NCBI RefSeq assembly: GCF_016097555.1
Contig: NW_024533058.1
Coordinates: forward strand, 1-64,000
Reading direction: 5' to 3'
DNA length: 64,000 nucleotides
DNA from: Gigantopelta aegis
Lineage: Eukaryota; Mollusca; Gastropoda; Neomphalida; Peltospiridae
This document shows, in pieces, positions 42,201-53,879 of the stretch. The notes under the pieces were generated by a model. It ran no database searches, was not told the origin of the DNA, and saw only the letters and a list, made by a program, of their open reading frames with translations. Position 1 is the stretch's first letter. Each line of letters starts with the position of its first letter. The position numbers and the translations under genes are program-made.

Positions 42201-43425
42201 AATAATCAACTTATCTTAGTCACTGATCAAACATCCCAGGAAAAGTTTTTGTTCCTCATTTGTCATCAATTTGTATTAGGAACAGTTAGTGGGAGAACAA
42301 GAGGAGGAAGGGGTGATCAATTTAATGACAGCTGTCAATTTTGAAATGCCAGTTATCTCAGCTATTGTTGAAAGTGAATCTGAAATATCACAGCTATCAA
42401 CTTTTGACTTTAATCTTCAAAGTAAAGTCACTATTAATATTGTTTATCTTGTGTTTTTTTATTATTTATTGCCATTTTTGCAACTTTTTCAGAGCCTGAT
42501 GTAGCTAAGAGCTCTGTTGTTGTTCCTCCTGTAAGTTCTTCACGAACAGTTCCTCCATCTTCAGCTCTGTTTGCTCGCCCAATGCTCATACCATCTTCTG
42601 GAACAAGGACACCAATTGATGAGGAGAAGGACAAGTAAAAAGAACATAAAATAATATATATATGTGTGTGTGTGTGTTTGTTACTTTCTAGAGAAACGAC
42701 CCATATGAGTTTCATTCTGAAGTACCCTTACATATGCCTCTGAGAAGAAGACATATCTCTAATTCTAAGCATTCATCTCAAAACGTATTGTCTACTGAAG
42801 AACCTAATTCAGAAATTTCTTCAGATAAGATTATACTTATTGATAGTAGTGAGGATCCCTTGGGATATGGTACAGCAATGGAGACAGTAAGAGAGAGAGA
42901 TGAGACTCGTGAGAGAATGAAGACGGATAGTAACAATGCAAGTGATATGGACATCAATGAAACAGCCCCTCCTACTGTTGCTCCTCCCCCTTCATCTATA
43001 ATGCTGCCGCTTTCTTCATCAACTCCCCCAGAACTGAACAAGCTGATTCTCAACTTTCAGATCCCAGTATTTCTTCAAGCTTTAATGAATTAAACAGACA
43101 AGTACAGTCAATAGTCACCATGGCAACATTTCATCAGTAGGTGTTGCTCTTAGTGGACCTATGGTTGGTAACAGATCAGAAAGACAGACCACACCTACTT
43201 GTATTCCTCCTTCACCTATATCACCAAGCCAATTTTCTTTTTCTTCACCTACATCACATTTGACACCACAGGCAATGAGAGAATTGTGTTCTGCCCATTC
43301 TACTTCACAATTTGTCTGTTTTCGTCGTGTTAGCCCCTCCTACTGTTGCTCCTCCCCCTTCACCTATAATGCTGCCGCTTTCTTCATCAACTCCCCCCCA
43401 GAACTGAACAAGCTGATTCTCAACT
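38995..43425 (+). CDS. Large Ser/Thr/Pro-rich disordered protein, identity unknown
   Basis: A run of exons in one direction with shared composition: acidic and Ser/Pro-rich blocks such as ASSLDEAEDEFMDEETVSP near 39,432, KVKSPDPLVPSPKSKFSDP near 39,762, EKSLHNELDDVIIIEQEKTQ near 41,195, a Q/E/S region at 41,900-42,175 and SDKIILIDSSEDPLGYG near 42,823. No folded domain, membrane segment or catalytic motif is visible. The style resembles DNA-damage mediator scaffolds such as TP53BP1 or MDC1, and a short GDHFHFFNFHKEP block is faintly like a TP53BP1 segment. That is weak, and no Tudor or BRCT region is found. The 3' end stops at a retroelement fossil at 43.43 kb. Several shifts; exon joins uncertain. 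Confidence 0.4.
39236..39300. repeat. (TC)n microsatellite
   Basis: Pure TC tract in an intron of the disordered-protein gene. Confidence 0.95.
41320..41650. repeat. TAATAG/TTTATAA low-complexity tandem array
   Basis: About 330 bases of repeated 'ttaataatagtttataataa'-like units of variable length fill an intron of the disordered-protein gene. Confidence 0.9.
42960..43063 (+). repeat. 100-bp direct duplication, copy 1
   Basis: Coding segment giving APPTVAPPPSSIMLPLSSST; repeated nearly exactly at 43,332-43,425. Confidence 0.85.
43332..43425 (+). repeat. 100-bp direct duplication, copy 2
   Basis: Second copy of 42,960-43,063, out of frame with the preceding text and ending exactly where retroelement sequence begins. 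Confidence 0.85.
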
Positions 43426-43429
43426 CATT

Positions 43430-46017
43430 CTTATTCACTTACTACCTGTCGTAACATTATTTGGCGACAAGGGTAAAACATATCAGATGGTGACACATGA
43501 CAAAATCTCTTTTTTCATGCTGGCACAGAGACTTGGAAATCGTACTTGGAATGACACAAGTTTTTATTCAGTGCAAACGATGTTGAGGATCCAGAAAGAA
43601 GCGATCCATACTGCTGACTGTATGTGGACCATCCACATACCAGCTCCTCAAAAGTCTCCTGCATCCAGCCAGTCCTGTAGACAAACGTACGACAAACTAG
43701 TTCAGGGACCCTGAACAATCATTTCAGTCCTGCTCCTTCTGCCATTGTCGAATGTTTTAAATTTAATACGAGAATTCACAAATCTGGTGAATCTGTTGCA
43801 ACTTACATTGCTGAACTTAAGCTCTCGGAGAAACACTGTGGATTTAGAGAGGAACTAAATGAAATGGTACGAGATTGACTCGTGTGCAGTATAATGATAA
43901 CCACATACAACAGTGTTTGCTACAAGAAAGCGAACTAAAACATACAGAAAGCTTGTTGTATCCTCTATGTTTATAACAAATATTATTAAGATACTCAGAT
44001 GATAAAAAATACTACAAAAATCAGAAAAGTCAAGACTGCTTATAGGGTACTGTAATTAGATTCATATTACTAAATAAACAAAGGATGTAAATAATTTCTT
44101 ATCATGTGGTAACAATCATGTCTCAAGTATTTTGTTGTTTTCCACAGGATGAATGTCATAATTGTGGCAAAGGTGGCTGTATTGCAAAGGTTTGTCCCAG
44201 TAAAGCAAAGAAGGTGGCATCAAAGAAGACCTCAAAAGGTCAAGCCACACATGCTATACTTACCCCTTCAGACAAAGTGTCTCCACTGCAGTAACTTGTT
44301 CCCAGTCAAAGGCAAGACCAACCCAATTGTTTTGACAGTTGTGTGTAAAAACAAGGCAGTCCTTCCCTTGGAATTAGACTTGGGACTTAATTATCAAAGA
44401 CACTTATAAATCCATTAGTACTGTTTAATGACAGTTGAAATCTACAGATGTTTCCCTTTGTCCTATACATGTCCAAGTGTAGGTGTCCCAGTTGAATATG
44501 AGTCACAAGCACTTATCCTTCCATTAATTGTTGTGAAAGGGCATGGTCCAAGTTTATTCCGACCGAACTGGCTTGAGAAAATTAAACAAAATTGGTCTAA
44601 TATTCACACTGTCACTATCTCATCTGCTTTAGATAACTTATTACAGAAACATCATAATTTTTTTCATGATCGTCTCTACGAGGGTTTCATGCTCGATTAC
44701 TGTAGATCCTACAGCTCAACCTCTTTTTTCAAATCTCGACCGGTACCATATTACTCAAAGAGAAAGTTGAGAAAAGAGTTAGCACGGTTGCAAAATCTGG
44801 GTATTATTGCACCAGTATAATTTTCAGATTGGGCTACTCCAATTATTCTTGCTGTAAAAAGTGACACTAATATTCGTATTTTTGATTGTTTCAGTATCAG
44901 AGATTACCTTTTGGCATTTCACTGCATCAGCATTGTTTTCTACAAGGACTAACAAAAGTATGTGTCTATATAGATGATATTCTGATTGCAGGTGTTTATG
45001 AAGAGGATCACTTACATAATTTAGGCCAACTTTTGGAGCAATTTGAATCTGCTGGACTGTCTCTGAAGAGGTCAAAATGTGTCTTTATGACAAAATCAGT
45101 GGAATACCTTGGTCGTGTCATTGATGCTAGTGGCCTTCACCCACTGAGCAGTAATTTAAAAGCCATTAAAGAGGCTACAGAGCATACTAATATTACTGAA
45201 TTCCAAACAGGGTGGACTATAAGTGACCCCTGGTCCTGATATTCGTCCTTACTTTCAATGGTCACACAGAATTAAGTATTATAGATGGTTGTATACTTTG
45301 GGGATCAAGGATGATTATTTCCGTGGAAGGGAGAAGAAACATCGTTAAACAGCTGGATGAGACTCACCCAGGAGTGAGCAGATGAAAAGTTTAGCTCATT
45401 CATGTGTATTGATCGCCTGGTTTAGACTCTGACATTGAAACTGAAGTTCAACAGTGCAAGATTTGTCAATTGCATCGTTCAATGCCAAGTAAAGCTCCTC
45501 TCCACCTGTGGGAATATCCCAGTCGACCATGGGGAAGATTACATATTGATCATATTGGTCCTTTTTTAAGAAACTTGTCTCTCTTACTAATTGATGTCTA
45601 TTCTAAGTGGATGGAGGTCCATGTTGTTCTTTCAACATCTACTGAAGCTACCATTAAAAAACTCAGAATTATATTTTCTATTCATGGAATCCCTGACCAA
45701 TTAGTATCTGATAATGGGTCTGGGTTCACTAGTCAGGAATTTTTCACTCTTCATCCACTACCCTCCTCTCTTCAGCATTCTAATAGAACCCGGAAAGCAG
45801 TTGACTGTTACGCACCTTGTATTTCAATCTAGAAGGGGAGGAATGTTGTAACTTATTTCTCATGATTATTATTTCTTGTGATTATTATGTGATATGTAGA
45901 TATAATTATAGTTGGTAACTTCCTGTTTATTATGTAGTTTTTTGTGTAAAAATTATTATTGTCATTAGTTCTTGTTCAGTATCTCATGGATCATTCCTCT
46001 TCACTTACTACATAACA
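43430..46017 (+). mobile_element. Ty3/Gypsy LTR retroelement fossil
   Basis: Parts recognised in order: Gag capsid-like region (from 43,430, the start of the element being absent), a CCHC zinc knuckle near 44,155-44,200, the flank of an aspartic protease region, reverse transcriptase with a YIDD-type site near 44,970, and integrase with a zinc-binding part and a catalytic-core part (45,350-45,800). A polypurine run at 45,830-45,843 is followed by a probable 3' LTR. It belongs to the Gypsy group common in marine invertebrates (K02A2.6-like). It is clearly broken, with on the order of ten or more interruptions and missing segments, so it is a fossil of moderate age. It sits at the 3' end of the disordered-protein gene. 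Confidence 0.85.
45844..46017 (+). repeat. Probable 3' LTR of the Gypsy fossil
   Basis: Starts TGTTGTAAC right after a polypurine run and ends in TACTACATAACA, the TG...CA form expected of an LTR. No 5' LTR was found, so the borders are inferred. Confidence 0.55.
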
Positions 46018-46227
46018 GCTTATATATATAGAATATATTATACTTATAATATACTAATATAATTATACACTAGAAATAATTAATACTAGTGGCATTGCTA
46101 AGCAAATGACAATATCAAAAACACACAGATACTCATTTAGACTATATTACATGTAAAAAAATTTTCCGAATGTTTATATATTTAAGTCATGACCACATAC
46201 AATTTGAAGGTGCCCCTCAACAGACTT

Positions 46228-47832
46228 GTGATCTGAATGTGTCCTTTATAATATAATAGTTGGAAGTATGATGGAATATAGCATAAACTCTAAGTCTATT
46301 ATATCCAATTTAGTTTACTCTATTGCTTTTCTTTTCATATACATGATACTGTTATTACTTGTGATCTGAACATGTCTTTTACAATATAATAGTTTGTAAG
46401 TATGATGAAATATAGTATAAATTCTAAGTGTATTTAAATCTAATGTGTTCCTTTTATTTACTTTATTCCTTTTATATCCATATATATGATACTGTTATTA
46501 CTTCTGATCAGAATGTGTCATTTATAATATAATAGTCTGTAAGTGTCTATTTAAATCCAATGTGTTCCTTTTTATTTACTCTATTGCCTTTCTTTTAATA
46601 TATATGATACTGTTATTACTTGTGATCTGAATGTGTACTTTACAATATAATAGTTTTGTAGGTATGATGAAATATAATATAATAAATTCTAAGTATATTT
46701 AAATCTATTGTGTTCCCTTTTTTATTTATCTATTGCTTTTCTTTTCATATTTATGATGCTGTTATTACTTGTGATCTGAACGTGTCCTTTATAATATAAT
46801 AGTCGGTAAGTATAATGAAATATAGTATGAATTCTAAGTGTATTTAAATCAATTTGGTTTACTCTATTGCTTTTGTTTTCATATATATGATACTGTTATT
46901 ACTTGTGATCTGAATGTGGTCTTTTACAATATAATAGATTGTACGTATGATGAAATATAGTATAAATTCTAAGTGTATTTAAATCCAATGTGTTCTTTTA
47001 TTTAATCTATTGCGTTTCTTTTCATGTATATGATACTGTTATTATTTGTGATCTGAATGTGTCATTTACAATATAATAGTCGGTAAGTGTGATGACATAA
47101 AAATAGTATAAGATCTAAGTGTATTTAAATCCAACGTGTTCCTTTTTGTTTCCTCTATTGCTTTTCTTTTCGTATCTTTGATGCTGTTATTACTTTGTAC
47201 ATGTGATCTGAACATGTCCTTTACAAATATAATAGTCGGTAATTGTCATGAAATATAGTATAAATTCTAAGTGTATTTAAATCCAATATGTTCCTTTTTG
47301 TTTACTCTATTGCCTTTCTTATAATATATATGATAATGTCATTTCTTGTAATCTGAATGTGTACTTTACAATATAATAGTTTGTAAGTATGATGAAATAT
47401 AGTATAAATTGTAAGCCTATTTAAATCTGATTTAGTTTACTCTAATGCTTTTTTTTTTCATATATATGATACTATTATTACTTGTGATCTGAACGTGTCT
47501 TTACAATATAATATTCGGTAAGTGTGATGAAATATAGTATAAATTCTAAGTGTATTTAAATCCAATGTGTTCCTTTTTACTTACACTATTGCTTTTTTTT
47601 CCATATATATGATACTGTTATTACTTGTGATCTGAATGTGTCCTTTACAATATAATAGACGGTAAGTGTGATGAAATATAATATAAATTCTAAGTGTACT
47701 TCAATCCAATATCTTTCATTTTATTTACTCTATTGTTTTTCTTTTTTTCTGGTGTTATGATGCTGTTATAACTTGCGATCTGAATATGTCCTTTACAATA
47801 ATTTATAATAGTGTGGTAAGTGTGATCTAACA
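46228..47832. repeat. Satellite of about 12 units of 141 bp
   Basis: Each unit contains 'tgatctgaatgtgtccttta', 'caatataatagtcggtaagt', 'gatgaaatatagtataa', 'aagtgtatttaaatccaatg' and a T-rich run. Unit starts fall near 46,228, 46,361, 46,503, 46,621, 46,771, 46,908, 47,049, 47,200, 47,348, 47,486, 47,627 and 47,776. Divergence between units is moderate, so the array is not freshly expanded. Confidence 0.92.
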
Positions 47833-47834
47833 TT

Positions 47835-50370
47835 TCTACACAAGTTTGTCATTATGGTAAGAAAGTATTTGTTGTATTTGGTCTGTTTGAATTATGAATA
47901 AATATTAAATTTTGTTGGAAGCTTTGTCTTAGCTCATTCTCTATACTACTAAGAATATATTATTAGTAACATTTGTTATTACTACACATTACTGTTAATT
48001 GTTAAAATTCTATTATAATAGTTTGTCTATAAAAGTGTCTATTATGACGCAATGATTATGTTTTGTATTGCAAAGAGTTATTTGTATTAGTAACATTATT
48101 TCTAAGAATTGTTGAGAGTTGCTTTTTATCTTAGTTTTGCAAAGTTACTAGCATAGTGATGCAATACATTATAACATTGATAACATATATATCATATACA
48201 ACTGTTTTGATATGTTGTGTTGGTTCAGATTAATGGTTTATTATAATATATTTAGGTGGGATCTACTCCAGTCATGTTAGCACCAAACAAAAATATATAA
48301 CAAGTGTCCTTTTTAAGTTATTGTCATATCTGTATTTCAATATGACTCACTCAGTTTGTTACTCACAAGTAAATAAGAGATGGTACTTTTTTAAAAGACT
48401 ATCCTTTAAATTATGGAAATAGCAATAAGTATGCCAAGTATAGAGCTGACCAATATACCAGTACTGTTATCATATCAACACTTAATTATTCAATATCATG
48501 CAATGTATTGTAATTTTTAAATACTGCCTCATTTAAGTTTTAATACAAATGGGCCTCTATAAATGACAGGAAGGATATTTAGTTATTGTATTGTTTGATA
48601 ATAGTTCAGCTGGAGTAGAAGATTTTTTAGATTTGTATTAAATCAAACATGAAAACCATTAAACATTCTTAAAAGTATTACAATTTAAAAAGGAAAGGCA
48701 CTTTGTTACACCTGATATATTTTTAAAATAAAGATTTAATACCAAGACAGATAATTATAGTTATGACTCAGCTTTTAATACCAATGAAATAACAAACAAA
48801 AGAAGAAGTTTGAACAATATAATAACAACACTTAAGAAACTAACACTAACACAACAGAAATGTATCACTTCAATGAAAGGGATGAAAGAATCAATTAATA
48901 ATTACTATTAACAACGACCAACCTTCTACTATCTACAACATCATAAAGAAACCTAGAAGGAACCTGTTCCTATGAGGCACAGATCTTTTCACTAAATTTA
49001 GAGGTTCTATAATCAGTTCAAGTCACTCTGTACCATTGCTCCTTCATTATTGTACCAACAATGTACAAAATTATGAAGTTATTTGACAGTGAAAATGAAT
49101 ACCTCACTTTTTTCATTTATTCTACAGAGGTACTTTACTTACGTTTCATTAGCTACTGCATGGAAAAAAACAATGAAGAATGAAATATGGTAGTCCATAA
49201 ATGAAATCTTCGAGACTTAACCTGTACTTATATTATAGTCTCTTCTGATATAAATGTAGCTTCATTTTTATATATGAATTCCAATTCAAATCAGTTCTTT
49301 TCACTCTTGATACATTTCACATATTTGCATATCAACTCACATTCAGCAAAACCGCCTCTTAGGGTGTTTAATACACAACGTTTGTAATGTACATTTGAGA
49401 GCATGTGAGATAATGTGAGACAATTTAAATAGATGAATCATATTAATTTTAATGTATATTGAGTTTTCAGTAATATAATGCATCTTGCAATTCCATAACG
49501 AATATTTTTTGCCTCATATCATCAACTATGAATATACTCATGCTCTATCCAAAGTAAAAAAAAATCATTAGTGTGCTTCAAATTTTTGGGTAATTTATTA
49601 AATGAAATGCTCAATAGTTTTATTCTATTATAAGTTTATGCAGTTAATTCAAAGAGTATGAAACATCAATGGGTAGCTTAAAAACTGTCTAGTTACACAT
49701 CTTCCTTGTTTGGTAAAGTCATGATAGCCAAACTGCCTCAGTTACTTGGTTTTATTACATTATAAATACTGAAAAAAGTGACAATAATGATTTAAGGTGA
49801 CAGGATACTGAATTATGTTATTGTTGTATTATCAAAGTACATACTAAGGCTAATTTTCAAACACCAAGAAGCTAATGATGTATATCAAAGTATAATGCTT
49901 ATTAAGATTCACTAGCTGTTGAAACTACAAGAATGTGCTTTGTACAGTTAGCAAGATTCATTTTCACCAAAAAGTTTAATGGTTGAGTTTTTTTTCACAC
50001 AAAGATTTCCATGATGAAATAGATTGAAATCAGAAAACATCAAAAGAAATTAATGGAAGCTTTTTGCAAGTTCGTCTATACTGTGCAGGGATTTCGCCTT
50101 CCCGGTAATTATTAATAATCGCTATTAATAAAAAATTATTAATTATTATGATGCATGTAGTCTCTTTGGTTTGTGTACGTCATCTTTTTGGTAACGATGT
50201 GTCTTTAGCGAGATTATTTGTACTTTGACTCGATAACACTCGATCCCAGAACTCTGGATCATCTGAGAGAGAGAGAGAGAACATTAATAGTGTCATAGTG
50301 ATTGAAGTACATGACCAGGACTCTCCTTTTTGGAAGGGACTAACTACTGCTAACTTTGCTCACAAATGAA
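47835..50370. other. Gene-free AT-rich region
   Basis: About 2.5 kb with no convincing exon on either strand. One short inverted repeat of 'attattaat' type sits near 50,108-50,150 and a (GA)n tract at 50,264-50,282. Confidence 0.5.
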
Positions 50371-50374
50371 ATAT

Positions 50375-52328
50375 TTATAGAGCAAGAAACAATGATGAAG
50401 TGATGTATATAACAAATCTTGTACTAAGTTCAACACACAAAGGACAAACATTGTCACATTGTTCACACATTGTAGTTATGATGTAAGTATCAATTCTACA
50501 AACCCATAGAAACTCCTTACCATCAGTGATAAGGTCAAGATATCGGCAACAGGTTTCTTCATCTTCAGCTACTCCCTCTTGGTTAACACGACAAGTTTCA
50601 CTTTCTGTTTTTGTTGATGCTTTTGCTGCCATTCTAGTTTTTTTAGCTTTTGCTTAGCTAAACGTAACTTTCTATTATCCTCTGCAGAGTTATTCCATCC
50701 ATCTTTACTCATTGGAGTAGCTACATACACATTTGGACTTGTTTCCTTTCCAGTTGGAGTTCCTTTATCAGCACTGGTTAATGAGGTAGCCCCTTCACTA
50801 GACGACCTTATTGAATTAGGTGTTTTGTGATATACAGGAGTTTGCGGTTTTCTTGTTTCAAAGATTGAATAACTTTAGTGTTACTTGATGTGCTATTAAG
50901 AGATGTAGAACGGTTGGCAATGAAGTCTTAGCATCCACATCTGAACTGCTCTGCCCACTATCCAAACAATTGTTTGCTTTCTTTTAATAAACTGTTCATT
51001 ACTCTCTTTCTTTTTTGCTGGCAATATCCTTCAGCTTTTAAAGCATCGATTAAAGGGGTACAACCCACACATGAGTCTGGGTGGTGTCTCCATTTGCTGG
51101 GACTCTGATGTAGTGGCATGCATGAAGTTGGAAGGATGAGATGGAGAAGATTATGAAGACGATTGTAACGATATTCAAGTAAAGAAGGATGAAGTTCTCC
51201 CATGCACGTTTTAAGTTTTGTTGTTGTTGTATTTCCTTAGATTGCTGTTCCAAAAATGAAACCATCAATAACTGATGCTAATTTGTTGATTATGTTATTA
51301 CCTGTCTAGGTTGTTTTTGAACTACTTTCAGGAAGTTTTTATCAGCAAGACAATTCCCTAGCAAGTTACCAAAGCTCCTGATAATAAAAAAAACAATATA
51401 CAACAATATATAGCATCTGTGGTATAACTGAACATAAGCTCAACATATGTGTTTGCTGTTAACCTGACTAACCGTCAATAACAATTTGTATAGTAATAAA
51501 TATCATTAATACACAATACACTGCTAATTGTAACATTCATGTATCATAGATTACCTTAGAGCTCTCTTCATACCATCAGTCACTGCCTCTTTCCTAGCTT
51601 TCTCAAGTGACAAACCTTTTGATTTCATTCCTTCACTAATACCATATCCAACTGTCTTCATGGAAGGCACCATTTTTAAGTTGGACTTTGACAAATGCAC
51701 TGACTCCAACATAGTACTTATCACCAACTTGATCAACAAAGTCTGAGGAGGCAAATGTGTCATTAATGTAAAACATTATCTGTCTGGGAGAAACCTCCCA
51801 GCTTCTAAATATCAATGATAAGCACATCATGTAAATATGAACAACTTATAACTGTAGAATACATCCCCATATCTATTCTATGGGCAATATGGTGGACACA
51901 TAATATAATGTAACATTGCTGTGACTAATGCCAGACATACTCACCGATATTTTGTTGAGTAACTGAATGAGACCAACCATTAAATCCGAATGTTTCGTTA
52001 GCTAAACTAATTAATTGGTGTCCCTCAATATATGCCAACTGTAATGGAACTAGTCACCATTACACAAGAAAATATTCATACTTTTTTGTCCTCCGGTCCA
52101 GGTCTCTGACTAATATACTCTGGTCCCAGACTTTGATCTAATGCATATCGAATTGCCTCTTCTTCTTCTACTGAATAGGAGCTCTAAGTGTAATGGTGAC
52201 ATGAAAAGATATGTAGAGGAATCATTAGAGATATCAGAGCAAATTATGTAAAGACTGTGTGTAGAACTGGATTTGGTTTTTACTGTCACGTACTTGTCCG
52301 AAGGCAACTCCAACTGAGGGGGCTGCAT
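50375..52328 (-). CDS. RAD52: RAD52 recombination mediator
   Basis: RAD52 anneals complementary single strands during homologous recombination. Exons from 52,328 downward give the conserved N-terminal ring domain: [40 protein letters not shown] then [30 protein letters not shown] with [23 protein letters not shown] then [10 protein letters not shown], and [17 protein letters not shown]. All align with vertebrate RAD52, including the basic [16 protein letters not shown] stretch. The C-terminal half is Ser/Gln-rich, with exons near 51,200-50,380 ([37 protein letters not shown]); the last exon is uncertain. Two or three single-base shifts occur (near 51,650 and 50,950). It is head to head with LIN37. 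Confidence 0.9.
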
Positions 52329-52461
52329 ATCGCTTCTGTTTTAGATTTCCCGCAATTTTCTAGTAGGAGGGATTTTATGTTTGAAACGAGTTCCAGTGAT
52401 TTCCTGAGAACCCGTTGATCAGATTGCACCGTATTACCACTTATTGGTTGTGTTTAAATAG
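52329..52461. promoter_or_regulatory. Divergent RAD52/LIN37 promoter with E2F-, CHR- and CCAAT-like sites
   Basis: Only 133 bases separate the two start codons. Within them are TTTCCCGC at 52,346-52,353 (exact E2F consensus TTTSSCGC), TTTGAA at 52,380-52,385 (the CHR core bound by LIN54) and ATTGG at 52,443-52,447 (CCAAT on the other strand). E2F and CHR sites are the two DNA contacts of the DREAM complex, of which LIN37 is a subunit. TTTGAA and ATTGG are short and can occur by chance; the E2F match is the strongest. Confidence 0.5.
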
Positions 52462-53842
52462 ATGGTACAGAGCAAACAGCTGTATAAAATCATCGAACAG
52501 GTATTTCACATTTTAGTAAAATATTGTAATCAATGTCTGTTTGATAGGCCGTACTCAACTTCGTGAGTCTTAGATGATCTAGTCTCACAGAGGAAAGATA
52601 GGTGAGTTTATTAAGTTCACACAATATTGTCAAATCAGTCATTTAAAATGTTACAATTAGAGAACTGTCAAATGTAGAAATAGATGAAGATGTAGAGGAG
52701 GCAGCAAGAGATCTGTGAGTTTACTTTGATATATTGTTATTGCATGAAATGGACAGAGAACTGATATAATAAGGGAACACCATACCTTCAATGTAAAATC
52801 AATATCAATATTTTGGTTCCAAGGTTTAGTATTAATTTCCCAATGAAGTCCGAACCCATGACTGGTTCTTGTCTAGTGTAACAAAGTTGTTATTTCATTT
52901 GGTTTAAGTATATCAAGGATTTGGGGGTTTAATCAGTATTGATTTGTCAATACACAAAATTATTTCATTTAGTTCAATTTTAACAGACTGTTTATAATGT
53001 AGGATAAGAGTATTCATCTCCAAGGAAACGGACTTATAAACAACGTAGGAAAAGAAAAACGAGCACAACGAGACAGCATATCAGACAGTAAGGAATTAAA
53101 TATATCATCAAACTAGTAATTGTCTTCCGGTAGCTTTTAGTTGATGAAGAAAAAGAGTCAAGGTGAAAACAAAAGCTATAACAATTATTATCATGACATG
53201 TTTAGTTCTAGTGAGAGTCATTACTATATATGGTCGTCATTTAAAATTTGTCTCGTCTGGGTAACACTCCATCACTTTACTCAGTATGCCGTGAATGGGT
53301 TGTAAACGATCCACTTGGACAGGGTCACTGTTCATTCTTTGTCCTTCAATACCCATCCTATGGTATGTTGTTATGAACAACAATAAGGATTTATTATTAT
53401 CACATAGGTGACTGTACCAGACTTAAATGTATACAGGTATACATGATCATTATAGCACGATATTGTACGCTTGTTCTTTCTCTTACTAGTCTACCATTTC
53501 CTGAGGTATCAGACACATATCATACACAGATGATAGGCCATTAGTGGATACTGATAATATGGACCATTGTTTAGTAAGTGGAGTATTTTATGATGTTTTG
53601 TCATTATTGTGCTAGGATGTTGGTTTGACTAATGATGAAATGGACCCACTTAAAAGAGACTATCTTCAGAAATGGAAAGATGTTCGAATAAAGTATGACT
53701 TACTACCTGTTAGATTACTATTTGTCAATTTGATTCAGGTGGAAGAGATTGTCTAAAAAATCTCAACAACGTCACTCAGAAAGTTATAAATATTACAAGA
53801 ATTGTGTCAAAGATAAAAATAATCTCATCAGCAGATTTTGAG
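52462..53842 (+). CDS. LIN37: LIN37, MuvB/DREAM complex subunit
   Basis: LIN37 is a MuvB core subunit needed for repression of cell-cycle genes by DREAM. The chain can start MVQSKQLYKIIEQ at 52,462. A basic exon (SSPRKRTYKQRRKRKTSTT, 53,020) corresponds to the family's nuclear-signal region. The best block is SRLGNTPSLYSVCREWVVND at 53,255-53,310, matching the family motif NTPLYPxCRxWxxNxP. The C-terminus LKRDYLQKWKDVRIK, then WKRLSKKSQQRHSESYKYYK, matches the conserved W..IR..WK....RN..RYSESMK ending. Introns are short. At least one shift (near 53,525) breaks the frame. It is divergent from RAD52. Confidence 0.85.
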
Positions 53843-53879
53843 CATAAAAAACAATTGAATTCTATTTAATTAGTAATTA

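Noticed and set aside
39000-43425. Naming the disordered-protein gene TP53BP1
   Set aside because: Only composition and one short FHF-containing block resemble it; the Tudor and BRCT domains are absent.
43440-43465. TTTGGCGACAAGG near the retroelement start, resembling a primer-binding site after a 5' LTR
   Set aside because: It reads as part of the Gag-like coding region and no LTR precedes it.
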